A stretch of 64,000 nt of DNA from Paludibacter sp. (GTDB lineage Bacteria; Bacteroidota; Bacteroidia; Bacteroidales; Paludibacteraceae): the NCBI GenBank assembly GCA_031292575.1, contig JARLGX010000008.1:1-64000 (forward strand), given 5' to 3'. Position 1 is the first letter of the stretch. Each line of letters starts with the position of its first letter. This document shows, one piece after another, positions 1 to 8,334 of the stretch. Position numbers and translations under genes: made by a program. The notes beneath the pieces are model-generated. The model ran no database searches. It was not told the origin of the DNA and saw nothing but the letters and a program-made list of their open reading frames with translations.

Positions 1-1
1 T

Positions 2-136
2 TGTATTATAAGGATTTGCAATCCGACACATAAATATTTTAATTAAATCATTATATTTGCAATACTTAAAGAATTGAATATTAAAGCGGATTAAAAATCC
101 TTATAATACAGTTACGACGAGATTACAAATCTCGTC
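2..136. repeat. REP-type palindrome pair at left edge
   Basis: Two short palindromes lie about 100 bp apart. The first has the core GGATTTGCAATCC at 12-24. The second is a 9-bp perfect stem (116-124 with 128-136) around an ACA loop, core GAGATTACAAATCTC. In addition, 2-17 and 95-110 are perfect 16-bp inverted copies of each other. The core GATTTGYAATC recurs at 51.75, 52.4, 52.55 and 53.25 kb, so this is one dispersed family. The arrangement resembles paired REP/REPIN elements; no RAYT transposase is present in the window. Confidence 0.6.
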
Positions 137-163
137 AACCAGTGCTAAAGTGAGTGCTTTTAA

Positions 164-316
164 AGAATATATCCGATAGGACAAGGAGCTCCGGCCTTCA
201 TTAGTGTTCCTTGTAATATTGGTTTGTTAACGCAATCATTACAGCAAAATGCATTTGATTTATTCAATTCAAATGGATATGGTGATAATCCAAATTTATA
301 CAATGTTACTTGGTAA
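164..316 (+). pseudogene. open 3' gene remnant, possible polymorphic-toxin tail
   Basis: An open frame with no start codon follows a stop at 161-163 and ends in TAA at 314-316. It encodes about 50 residues, including GQGAPAFISVPCNIG and a C-terminal NPNLYNVTW. The composition looks like the end of a real protein rather than random AT-rich DNA. It abuts palindromes on its left and a small membrane protein on its right, a layout seen when the last part of an RHS/polymorphic toxin is displaced next to an immunity gene. I do not recognise the family with certainty; it could be chance coding. Confidence 0.3.
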
Positions 317-345
317 TAGTCTTAAAATAAATAACATTTAAAATT

Positions 346-720
346 ATGATGAATTATTTTTTTTATAAAGATTACATGTTTAATAAAGCAATTAAACATT
401 CTGATTCATTGTTTGTTTCGGCAATAATGATAAGCATCATTGAGTTCTCAAATATATTTTCAATATATCTTGTTGTAAACAAATACTTCTTAAATATTCA
501 TTCTTCATTATTCCTTGGAGTGCTAGCCCTCTTATTGATCGGAATATTGCAAATTAGTCTAAATGTAAGATACTTCAATAATAATATAGACCATATCTGT
601 GAAAAATATAAGAATGAAACTTTATTGAAGAATATAATAGGATATATTATATATGTTGGATATCTTGTTGGCTCAATTTTATTAGTATTATTTTTGGCGA
701 AAAATGGGTATTATTCATAA
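346..720 (+). CDS. small integral membrane protein of unknown function
   Basis: This 124-residue protein starts at tandem ATG codons. It has about three hydrophobic segments: roughly residues 20-45, 52-75 and a C-terminal segment at about 95-118. Between the last two is a short charged, Asn-rich loop. No enzymatic motif is visible and I do not recognise the family. It lies 29 bp after the truncated frame at 164-316, so one possibility is an immunity protein for a lost toxin; this is inference from position only. Codon use is strongly AT-rich, like the accessory genes of the window. Confidence 0.5.
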   Translation: MMNYFFYKDYMFNKAIKHSDSLFVSAIMISIIEFSNIFSIYLVVNKYFLNIHSSLFLGVLALLLIGILQISLNVRYFNNNIDHICEKYKNETLLKNIIGYIIYVGYLVGSILLVLFLAKNGYYS

Positions 721-831
721 AACCCAAATTGCACTGGTAATGTATCTGATTTGGCATTGTTGAAATAAAAGCTTGTAATTCAATAGATGAATTACAAGAA
801 CAGAATGGAGAATGGTGGGTGTATGCTCCAT

Positions 832-1000
832 CGCTGCCGCACAATCAATGTCATTAAGTTAGTATATTTGTTTTTGAAAATTAGTGACTTAGAGTCTTTG
901 TGGCAAAAAACAGCAACCAACAAGTCACAAAAACACTAAATGTCACAAAGATTGTATTCAATATAATCCTTAACTTAATAACATTGATTGTGCGGCAGCG
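832..1000. mobile_element. MITE-like element with 30-bp terminal inverted repeats
   Basis: Positions 832-861 and 971-1000 are inverted copies of 30 bp with a single mismatch; the outer ends read CGCTGCCGCACAATC and its complement. The 169-bp element carries no credible ORF. Its interior contains short TTTGTGGC / GTCACAAA motifs that are partly complementary. Size, long terminal inverted repeats and lack of coding capacity fit a non-autonomous mobile element, or a large transcribed stem-loop. No clear target-site duplication was identified. Confidence 0.55.
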
Positions 1001-1074
1001 GGAGTTTTTTGTAACAGATACGATGATTGATTTTGCGAACAAAGTAAAATTCTTGAAGATAGCTCAGTAATTAT

Positions 1075-1110
1075 ATAAAAATACCTGACTCAAAACTTAA
1101 TTTGAATCAG
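1075..1110 (-). terminator. probable terminator of the TonB receptor gene
   Basis: CTGACTCAAA (1085-1094) pairs with TTTGAATCAG (1101-1110) with one G-U pair. On the minus strand the hairpin is followed by a T-rich run. It lies 31 bp beyond the receptor stop codon. Confidence 0.45.
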
Positions 1111-1140
1111 ATATTTTAAAGTATCGGGCAGTTACGACTT

Positions 1141-3582
1141 TTAGAATTTCACTGTAACAGAAGCCAGAAAGTTGGTTCCTGCCTGAGGAAAATAACCGAA
1201 TTCATTATATCGCTGCAAATCCGATGCTGAGTTGGCCTGATAATAAGAATATGTCCAGGCATTGCTGATATATTGTTCGTTGAAAAGATTATTGACCAAA
1301 ACTGTAAGACCAACTCCACGAAGTCCTTTCACAGGCAGGTTATAAGTCAATCGCAGGTTGTTTATAAAATATGCACTTAACGAACGGTCATTGCTCCCTG
1401 TATTGTCAATGTATTGTTTGCCTACATATTGCGATTGAAATCCAGCCTCAAAATTACCTTTTGTAAATGTTATCATACTGTTTGCCAACAATTCAGGCGA
1501 AAAAGCTATCGGCGTATTACCGAGGGAATTCGTTTGTTGGCTCGTCCAATTGCCATTAACATCATAAACATCAACAAATTCTTTAAAATTGGTAATTTGA
1601 TTCCGGCTAACAGTGACAGACGCATCCCACCGCAACCAATCCACAGGTTTCACACTTCCCATTAATTCAATACCCGAACGATAGCTTGTAGGAATATTTG
1701 CAGTTAACATCTCACCCATATCATCAATTTTTCCGGTTAAAATCAATTGATTGCGATAATACATAAAATAGCCATTCACACCCAACGAATATATTGCATT
1801 ATGATATTTATATCCCATTTCAGTATCGTATAAAGTTTCGTTGGTTGGTGCAGTATCAGGGGTGCCATCGGTGTAGTTAGTACGTGTTGGTTCACGGTTA
1901 GCAATAGCCATCGAAGCATACAAATCGTTTCTGTCATTTGGACGATAATAGACTCCCGCTTTTGGATTAAAAAAGTTGAAATGTTTATTTATATCCAAAA
2001 TTTGCATAGCTCCAATGGCATCATTCCACTGATCGTTTTGACCACTCAGCGTATAATCAACCTTCCGGTATTGCAAATCCACATTCACATTTAATTTTGG
2101 TGTCAATGCATAATTTGCTTTCAAATAAATATTTGCATCGAATTTAGCCACCTTACTTCGATAATACTCGGTGACCGGAAGTATATTTCCAATGTAATTT
2201 TTCACCCAAACCACGTCACCAAAATGATCACCCCAATAATAATTGGCCGCTCCACCTACTTGTGCTGTCAGTTTATCTTTCAGATAATTAAGCGAAAAAA
2301 CTCCTCCTGTAAAATCATTGCTCATCTTTTTCTGAGTCACCAAATCTGAATTGGTAGTGGTTAATCCATTAACAGTAAAAGGCGTTAATGAATACTTTAC
2401 TAAGGATTGATCCTGTTGATATTCTTCGTAATAGCCATCACCTCGCGTATAATGTAAGCCTGCATTCAAACTCAATTCATTCGAAAATGTATGAACACCC
2501 AGCAATTGATAATTTGTTTGGATGTAATTATCTGTCTGGTTTTGATAATAAAGAGGTTTTCCATTAGCATCAACACCCATATAACCGCAAGGATTATAAG
2601 TTCTATGCGTGGCTAAGGAATCTTTGGGAACACCATCCCAGGCATGATAGGTTTTTTCGGTTCCGCCAAAAGTCAGAAATTTCAATGTTGTTTTTTCACC
2701 ATAATAACCTGCTTGCACATAATATGATTTCATATCCACCGAACCCCGATCGATATAACCGGACGAATTTACAGAAGACAATCGCGTATCAATAGCCCAA
2801 TGTCCGTTTATCAATCCCGAACTGGCTTTTACAGTAGCTTTTAGCGTATTAAACGAACCTACCGTGACACTGCTTTCGCCCGAAGCTTTTTGGGCATAAT
2901 TTTCGGTTTGCATATTTATGTTCGCCCCGAATGCACCGGCTCCATTCGTTGAAGTTCCCACACCACGCTGTATTTGAATGCTTTGAAGCGAAGATGCAAA
3001 ATCAGGAATATCTACCCAATAAGCACCTTGTTCGTCGGGATCGTTATAAGGAATACCATTAATCGTTATATTAATACGAGTGGCGTCCGTACCTCTAATG
3101 CGAAAACCTGTATAGCCAATTCCTGTTCCGGCATCTGACGAGGCTACAAACGACGGTGTCATGGACAACAAATACGGAATATCTTGTCCCAAATTGGTCT
3201 TGTTTAACGCTTCCTTGTCGATATTGGTATAAGCTACCGGCGATTTATCAGTTGCTCGAAGTGATGAAACGGTAATCTCATCAATTGAGTAAGATTTTGG
3301 ATTTAAGGTAATAGTCAGATTTTGATCTGTGTTTATCTGACTAACCCGCGTTTCAAATCCGACATAACTGACTTCAAGCGAATACTGATTATTCTTCAAT
3401 CCGTCAAAACTAAAAGATCCATCTTTCGATGTTGATTGCACAAGTGAACTGTTCTGAATAACCACAGTTGCACCAACTAAAACTTTCCCGTTCTCGTCCA
3501 ACACTTTCCCTTTAATAGTGTGTTGAGCAAAAGCAGTTAACGCAAAAAAAAGCACGAATGCTGTAATAAAAATTTGTCTCAT
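1141..3582 (-). CDS. TonB-dependent outer-membrane receptor, probably for thiamin or a thiamin precursor
   Basis: This 813-residue receptor has a signal peptide ending in TAFAQ at about residue 20. A carboxypeptidase-regulatory-like domain follows (about 20-110; GKVLDENGKVLVGATV). Then come a plug domain (about 115-230; FRIRGTDATRINITINGIP) and a 22-stranded-type beta-barrel ending in a C-terminal phenylalanine (VTVKF), as outer-membrane proteins do. The leader carries a TPP riboswitch, so expression should fall when thiamin pyrophosphate is plentiful. Thi-box-controlled TonB receptors (OMR1/OMthi type) are established in Bacteroidetes. No partner inner-membrane transporter is adjacent. The substrate assignment rests on the riboswitch, not on the protein sequence. 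Confidence 0.85.
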   Translation of the reverse strand: MRQIFITAFVLFFALTAFAQHTIKGKVLDENGKVLVGATVVIQNSSLVQSTSKDGSFSFDGLKNNQYSLEVSYVGFETRVSQINTDQNLTITLNPKSYSIDEITVSSLRATDKSPVAYTNIDKEALNKTNLGQDIPYLLSMTPSFVASSDAGTGIGYTGFRIRGTDATRINITINGIPYNDPDEQGAYWVDIPDFASSLQSIQIQRGVGTSTNGAGAFGANINMQTENYAQKASGESSVTVGSFNTLKATVKASSGLINGHWAIDTRLSSVNSSGYIDRGSVDMKSYYVQAGYYGEKTTLKFLTFGGTEKTYHAWDGVPKDSLATHRTYNPCGYMGVDANGKPLYYQNQTDNYIQTNYQLLGVHTFSNELSLNAGLHYTRGDGYYEEYQQDQSLVKYSLTPFTVNGLTTTNSDLVTQKKMSNDFTGGVFSLNYLKDKLTAQVGGAANYYWGDHFGDVVWVKNYIGNILPVTEYYRSKVAKFDANIYLKANYALTPKLNVNVDLQYRKVDYTLSGQNDQWNDAIGAMQILDINKHFNFFNPKAGVYYRPNDRNDLYASMAIANREPTRTNYTDGTPDTAPTNETLYDTEMGYKYHNAIYSLGVNGYFMYYRNQLILTGKIDDMGEMLTANIPTSYRSGIELMGSVKPVDWLRWDASVTVSRNQITNFKEFVDVYDVNGNWTSQQTNSLGNTPIAFSPELLANSMITFTKGNFEAGFQSQYVGKQYIDNTGSNDRSLSAYFINNLRLTYNLPVKGLRGVGLTVLVNNLFNEQYISNAWTYSYYQANSASDLQRYNEFGYFPQAGTNFLASVTVKF

Positions 3583-3649
3583 AGCAAATTAATTTGTTAA
3601 TAAATTTGATTTTGAGAGCCTAATAAAAGAAACGGATGAATTAGTCTTA

Positions 3650-3718
3650 TTCCCTTCGCGGAATTACCCGTGCAGGTTCAAAGGGTATGATCTCAGCCCG
3701 AAATATTAAGGCACCCCA
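3650..3718 (-). promoter_or_regulatory. TPP (thi-box) riboswitch
   Basis: On the minus strand the leader reads GGGGTGCC, then GGGCTGAGAT, then ACCCTTTGAACCTG, then GGGTAATTCCGCGAAGGGA. These are the conserved blocks of the thiamin pyrophosphate aptamer (CTGAGA, the TTGAACCTG strand, and the closing GCGAAGGGA). The element lies about 70 nt upstream of the TonB receptor start. No strong separate terminator hairpin is obvious between it and the ATG, so control at translation initiation is plausible. Confidence 0.93.
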
Positions 3719-3826
3719 TTGTTGTGTGAATCATTAAACAGTTGAAAGTCTCAATTGTTCAAGAATTCGTATGTTTAAAAAGAAAGAAAAACAGCCCTGG
3801 AAGCGAGCCGAATTCCTTTCGGGGGA

Positions 3827-3834
3827 CAAAGGTA
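3827..3834 (-). promoter_or_regulatory. candidate promoter -7 element for the TPP-regulated receptor
   Basis: The minus strand reads TACCTTTG, matching the Bacteroidetes -7 consensus TAnnTTTG. It lies about 110 nt upstream of the aptamer and would give a leader of about 240 nt. No good -33 TTTG is visible. Confidence 0.4.
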
Positions 3835-3935
3835 ATAAAATATTTGAATGTGACGATTTGAGAATAAGAAAATGGAATTTTTCAAAAAGCAAAAAAATAC
3901 TCAGTTGACTGATAAATGTAAACTGATAATTGAAA

Positions 3936-5474
3936 CTACCCTGCCCAACCTTCTCTATCAAGATTACGATAATTGATTGCTTCCGCAATATGATTTGAAA
4001 GTATAGGCTCTGACTCTTCCAAATCGGCGATAGTGCGTGCTACTTTAATGATTCTATCGTAAGCTCTGGCTGATAAATTAAGGCGTTGCATGGCATTTTT
4101 TAGCAATTCAGAACTTGCTTTATCTATCTGTGCGTAGGTGCGCATTTGTTTCGATGACATTTGAGCATTGCAATACACACCATCAATATTTTTAAATCGT
4201 TGTTCCTGAACCTGACGGGCTTTCATGACACGATCACGAACTGTTTCGCTACTCTCTGAATCTTTCATTTCCGAAAGTTTTTCGAAAGGAACCGGCACAA
4301 TTTCAATATGAATATCAATCCTATCAAGCAATGGTCCGGAAATTCTACTTAAATATTTTTGAACTATCCCGGGGCCACACACGCATTCGCGATCGGGATG
4401 ATTGTAATAACCACACGGACATGGATTCATTGAGGCCACCAACATAAAACTTGCCGGATATTCAATGGCAAATTTAGCTCGCGAGATACATATTTTTCTA
4501 TCTTCGAGTGGTTGACGCATAACCTCCAACACAGTTCGTTTAAATTCAGGTAATTCATCAAGAAAAAGTACTCCGTTGTGAGCTAACGAAATTTCACCCG
4601 GTTGAGGAAAAGTGCCACCACCCACAAGTGCCACATCGGAAATTGTGTGATGTGGGCTGCGGAATGGTCGTTGTGAAATAAGCGAAGTATTGCTGTCAAT
4701 ATTACCAACTACCGAATGAATTTTGGTTGTTTCCAATGCTTCATGCAAAGTCAGCGGTGGTAAAATAGTTGGAATTCGCTTGGCCAGCATTGATTTTCCT
4801 GCCCCGGGAGGTCCAACCATGATAATATTGTGTCCACCAGCAGCGGCAACTTCCAAAGCTCGTTTCACACTCTCCTGCCCTTTCACATCGGCAAAATCAA
4901 TTTCAGACAAATTCAGGTTAGTGAAAAATTCTTCGCGCGTATTAACCACTGTGGGTTCAATGGCCAATTTTCCATTAAAGAAATCAATAACTTCAGTGAT
5001 ATTTTCAACCCCGTAAACATCCAAATTATTCACAACAGCAGCTTCACGGGCATTTTGTTTTGGAAGAATAAAGCCTTTAAACCCTTCTTCGCGAGCTTTT
5101 ATGGCAATTGGCAAAACTCCTTTAATCGGTTGTAGTCCACCATCAAGCGACAGTTCTCCCATGATAACAAATTTTTCTAATTCTTCAGATTGAATCGTAT
5201 CGGCACCTGCCAAAATACCTATTGCCAAAGGCAAATCGTAAGCTGAACCCTCTTTGCGGATGTCAGCGGGAGCCATATTTATCACAATTTGCTTACGAGG
5301 CAATTTATATCCGGTATAATCCAACGCCGAAGCAATTCGCTCGTGGCTTTCTTTCACAGCATTATCGGGCAATCCAACATGTAGAAAACGAATTCCCTGA
5401 CTGACATTAACTTCAATAGTAACTATCGTGGCGTTTATTCCCTGAACCGCCGCACCAAAGGTTTTTACAAGCAT
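3936..5474 (-). CDS. comM: YifB/ComM family Mg-chelatase-like AAA+ ATPase
   Basis: This 512-residue protein has the usual family length. An N-terminal S5-fold/Lon-protease-like domain spans about 1-170 (VGLPDNAVKESHERI). The AAA+ Mg-chelatase core follows, with Walker A GPPGAGKS at 221-228 and Walker B VLFLDELPEF. A C-terminal Mg-chelatase-like region contains Cys residues around NPCPCGYYNHPDRECVCGP. In proteobacteria ComM is a branch-migration helicase that promotes integration of transforming DNA. The Bacteroidetes orthologues are generally annotated by homology only. It reads toward the riboswitch-controlled receptor and is separated from it by about 215 bp of noncoding DNA. Confidence 0.9.
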   Translation of the reverse strand: MLVKTFGAAVQGINATIVTIEVNVSQGIRFLHVGLPDNAVKESHERIASALDYTGYKLPRKQIVINMAPADIRKEGSAYDLPLAIGILAGADTIQSEELEKFVIMGELSLDGGLQPIKGVLPIAIKAREEGFKGFILPKQNAREAAVVNNLDVYGVENITEVIDFFNGKLAIEPTVVNTREEFFTNLNLSEIDFADVKGQESVKRALEVAAAGGHNIIMVGPPGAGKSMLAKRIPTILPPLTLHEALETTKIHSVVGNIDSNTSLISQRPFRSPHHTISDVALVGGGTFPQPGEISLAHNGVLFLDELPEFKRTVLEVMRQPLEDRKICISRAKFAIEYPASFMLVASMNPCPCGYYNHPDRECVCGPGIVQKYLSRISGPLLDRIDIHIEIVPVPFEKLSEMKDSESSETVRDRVMKARQVQEQRFKNIDGVYCNAQMSSKQMRTYAQIDKASSELLKNAMQRLNLSARAYDRIIKVARTIADLEESEPILSNHIAEAINYRNLDREGWAG

Positions 5475-5519
5475 AACGGATTGATTTATGGATGAAAAAA
5501 ATCGCTGAGTTTACAAATA

Positions 5520-6752
5520 TCAAAAGGCGTAACCAAAATTTAAAGATAAAGGAATTTTCACTGCTGCATTTTGCGAAAAGATATTTCCATTCGAATAATG
5601 CCCGATTTTAATTTCGGCATTCCAATTTCTATTCTCTCCGAAAAACATACCCACTCCCATATTATCCTGGAACGTAAAATGTTGACCAGTATCGTTACCA
5701 TCAATTATAATTTTGGAAATATAAGTAGGTCCGGCAACAGAATAATAAAAATAGGCATCCAATGGTTGTGTATGTAAAAAATTAAACCTCAAAACAGGAA
5801 AAACAGACAGAGTGAAAAAACTTTGCTTATTCGGATTACTCAGGCCTGATCCGACTCCTTTAGTTTGCCAACCAGAGGCACTTACACCCCAGTCTAAAGC
5901 AAATACTTTAGCCGTGTGGAATATATTTCGGTGGTAACTAAGTGTTAATCCTTGAAAAACTTCGGCATCACCTCCCCAAAACAGAACAGCTTTTTCGAGC
6001 GTATTATTTACACCATAACCAAGCACATTGCTCGAATAACCAATTTGCAACCATTGCTTTGGATTTATATACCCTGTTTCTGCTGCATTTTTCAGTTTTT
6101 GTTCAGAAACAGGGCTTAACTTATAATTAAACCCTGCCGAAATAAATGTAGTTGCAGGCTGATTAACCGAGGTATTTTCGGGTGAATATGTAGCGCCTAA
6201 TACCAAACGCCAATTGTCATTAATATGATAATTAACACCTCCTCCTAATAATACTGAAGGATATGTGACACCTGAAATTATGGGTGTTCCATCCACAGCA
6301 TTAAAACCATGTCGGGTTACAATTCCCAAACCTACTTCGCCATTCAGTGAAAAACGTTTGCTAATTGGCAATTCCGGTCTAAGAGTAAGTCCACCAACAT
6401 TCATCCAAACAGAGCTTCTAACATTTTTTTCAAGTCCTCTATCATAATAATAAAATACCCATGAAACCGGACGCATATAAGTAAGTTGTGCAGACAAATA
6501 TTTATTAAATTCATACCCGTATAATACCAACCGAACTGCAGCATGATTCACTACTACATTGTTAAGCATATAGCCGGCCGGAGCTTGAAATTGAGCTGCT
6601 CCAAAATCATAATTTATTGATCCTATATTTACACCAAAATAAGCATTTCGCAAAGCTAACGGTAACTGTGCCCTATCGTCCTGAGCAAAGGTTGAAATAG
6701 AATTGATAAACAAGAAAAAAAACAAACCGATTTTATATGCACTTAATCTCAT
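5520..6752 (-). CDS. two-part outer-membrane protein with PagL-like lipid A deacylase C-terminal domain
   Basis: A signal peptide ends at STFAQ near residue 24. Residues about 35-215 look like an eight-stranded OmpA/OprF-type barrel of alternating hydrophobic strands. Residues about 235-410 resemble the PagL / acyloxyacyl-hydrolase family, with the HxSN catalytic signature GHYSNGNI (His385, Ser387). PagL removes the 3-O acyl chain of lipid A at the outer membrane. Classical PagL is only about 150-170 residues, so this protein carries an extra N-terminal barrel. It lies 45 bp upstream of comM and may be cotranscribed with it. The deacylase assignment depends on one motif plus overall pattern. 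Confidence 0.6.
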   Translation of the reverse strand: MRLSAYKIGLFFFLFINSISTFAQDDRAQLPLALRNAYFGVNIGSINYDFGAAQFQAPAGYMLNNVVVNHAAVRLVLYGYEFNKYLSAQLTYMRPVSWVFYYYDRGLEKNVRSSVWMNVGGLTLRPELPISKRFSLNGEVGLGIVTRHGFNAVDGTPIISGVTYPSVLLGGGVNYHINDNWRLVLGATYSPENTSVNQPATTFISAGFNYKLSPVSEQKLKNAAETGYINPKQWLQIGYSSNVLGYGVNNTLEKAVLFWGGDAEVFQGLTLSYHRNIFHTAKVFALDWGVSASGWQTKGVGSGLSNPNKQSFFTLSVFPVLRFNFLHTQPLDAYFYYSVAGPTYISKIIIDGNDTGQHFTFQDNMGVGMFFGENRNWNAEIKIGHYSNGNIFSQNAAVKIPLSLNFGYAF

Positions 6753-6912
6753 AGGGTTGAATAAATTAAAAATTAAATTGAGTTCTTTCTTAATTCAAAT
6801 TTCGAACTCCTTTGATTATTTATTGGACAACAAAAATAGTTAATTATTTTAATACTTAATATGTTTTTCAATAAAAAAATTATAAATCGTATCAATTTAT
6901 TATCCTTGAAAA

Positions 6913-6955
6913 TTTCAAAAAAAAATCGTTGCAACAATAAATTGTTACAACGATT
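6913..6955 (-). terminator. strong terminator after peroxiredoxin gene
   Basis: A 15-bp stem (6924-6938 with 6941-6955; ATCGTTG...CAACGAT) has a 2-nt loop. It is followed on the minus strand by a run of at least eight T. A shorter T tract on the other side makes it partly bidirectional. Confidence 0.85.
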
Positions 6956-6981
6956 AATTTTTAATAATCTGTAAGACAGAA

Positions 6982-7617
6982 TTAAGCTTTTTCTGCCAGA
7001 TAACTTGCAATTCCTTCTTGAGTAGCTTTCAATGCTTTTTCACCTTTTTTCCAGTTTGCAGGACAAACCTCACCATATTCTTCGGTAAATTGCAGAGCAT
7101 CAATCATTCTAAGAACTTCATCAACGCTACGTCCAAGGGGCATGTCATTAACAACCTGATGGCGAACTATGCCTTTTTTATCGATTAAAAACAAACCTCT
7201 GTATGCCTGAGGTTCACCCACGAAAGTTTCATTGTCCTCGTCATCATACTCTTCAGAACCGGCTAAAACGTCATAAGCTTTTGAAATATGCAATGTTTGA
7301 TCAGCCACAATTGGGTACTTTACACCTTTAATACCACCATCATTGTGTGGAGTTTGCAACCATTTCCAATGCGAAAATGCGGAATCGGTCGATGCTCCAA
7401 CAACTACTGTGTTACGTGCAGCAAATTCTGCTGCCTTTTCTTCAAAAGCAATTAATTCTGTTGGACATACAAAAGTAAAATCCGCTGGATAAAAGAAAAA
7501 TACTACATACTTTTTACCAACAAATTGTTCTAAAGTAAAGTTTTCTACAATTTCTCCACCGTTTACAACAGCCTTGCTGCTAAATACAGGTGCTTTTTTT
7601 CCTACTAATACTGACAT
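6982..7617 (-). CDS. typical 2-Cys peroxiredoxin (AhpC/TSA family)
   Basis: This 211-residue cytoplasmic peroxidase reduces hydrogen peroxide and organic hydroperoxides. The peroxidatic Cys51 sits in FVCPTE, and the resolving Cys185 in GEVCPANW near the C-terminus. A PADFTFVCP active-site loop and GGIKGVKYPIVAD are also visible. An acidic insertion (EEYDDEDNE) lies between the two cysteines. It is a single-gene unit, with its own -7 element upstream (7655-7662) and a strong terminator downstream. No ahpF-like reductase is adjacent, so the electron donor (thioredoxin or other) cannot be told. Confidence 0.93.
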   Translation of the reverse strand: MSVLVGKKAPVFSSKAVVNGGEIVENFTLEQFVGKKYVVFFFYPADFTFVCPTELIAFEEKAAEFAARNTVVVGASTDSAFSHWKWLQTPHNDGGIKGVKYPIVADQTLHISKAYDVLAGSEEYDDEDNETFVGEPQAYRGLFLIDKKGIVRHQVVNDMPLGRSVDEVLRMIDALQFTEEYGEVCPANWKKGEKALKATQEGIASYLAEKA

Positions 7618-7654
7618 GTTTTTATATTTTTAAATGGTTATTATTTTCTTGTTG

Positions 7655-7662
7655 CAAAATTA
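7655..7662 (-). promoter_or_regulatory. candidate promoter -7 element of peroxiredoxin gene
   Basis: The minus strand reads TAATTTTG (TAnnTTTG), about 38 nt upstream of the start codon. Confidence 0.45.
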
Positions 7663-7748
7663 ATCATAAGCCTAAACAATACATCATAAAAACCGATAGA
7701 GTTTTTATATATCGCAATAGGAAAAACAAATTTAAAGGAAAGAAGTTC

Positions 7749-8231
7749 TCAGATTTTATAAATTAAAACAGTAGCATACGCAGCAATTCCTTCTTTTCGT
7801 CCTACAAAGCCCATTTTCTCAGAAGTAGTAGCTTTTATAGAAATACAATCAATATCTGCACCAATCACTTCCGACAAGCATTTTTGCATTGCAAAAATAT
7901 GAGGGTTTAATTTTGGCTCCTCTGCACAAACCGTACAATCGGCATTTCCAAATTCATAGCCTTTTGTTCGAAGTAGATTCATTGTTTTGGATAATAATAT
8001 TTTGCTGTCGATATTCTCATATTCATTTGATGTGTCGGGAAAATGAAAGCCAATGTCACGCAAATTAGCTGCTCCGAGTAAAGCATCACACAAAGCGTGT
8101 ATTAACACATCAGCATCCGAATGACCTTGTAAACCAAGCGAATATTCAATTTTAACACCGCCCAACCATAATTTACGATTTACAGCAAGAGCATGAACAT
8201 CGTATCCAAAACCAACCCTCGGAAGATTCAT
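7749..8231 (-). CDS. ispF: 2-C-methyl-D-erythritol 2,4-cyclodiphosphate synthase
   Basis: At 160 residues this has the standard IspF length. It converts CDP-ME 2-phosphate to MEcPP with release of CMP, the fifth step of the MEP isoprenoid pathway. The metal-binding GYDVHA motif is at residues 8-13. The HSDADVLIHALCDALLGAA block and the C-terminal TTSEKMGFVGRKEGIAA are also present. It is cytoplasmic and acts as a trimer in the family. It lies just downstream of porV in the same orientation, separated by a hairpin at 8252-8289 that may end the porV message, so ispF may need its own promoter or read-through. Confidence 0.96.
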   Translation of the reverse strand: MNLPRVGFGYDVHALAVNRKLWLGGVKIEYSLGLQGHSDADVLIHALCDALLGAANLRDIGFHFPDTSNEYENIDSKILLSKTMNLLRTKGYEFGNADCTVCAEEPKLNPHIFAMQKCLSEVIGADIDCISIKATTSEKMGFVGRKEGIAAYATVLIYKI

Positions 8232-8251
8232 AATAATATTAATTTAATAAT

Positions 8252-8289
8252 TAAAAAAAGGTTGTATCAACCAAAGGAAGGATACAACC
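8252..8289 (-). terminator. terminator between porV and ispF
   Basis: GGTTGTATC (8260-8268) pairs with GATACAACC (8281-8289). On the minus strand the stem is followed by a run of T. Confidence 0.7.
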
Positions 8290-8334
8290 GTTTCAATTTC
8301 TGTATAATGCAGGTTTTTATGTTTAAATCCTCTG

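Noticed and set aside
3734-3988. 84-codon gene on the minus strand between comM and the TPP riboswitch
   Set aside because: It overlaps the comM 3' end and the promoter/leader of the receptor; no protein-like features.
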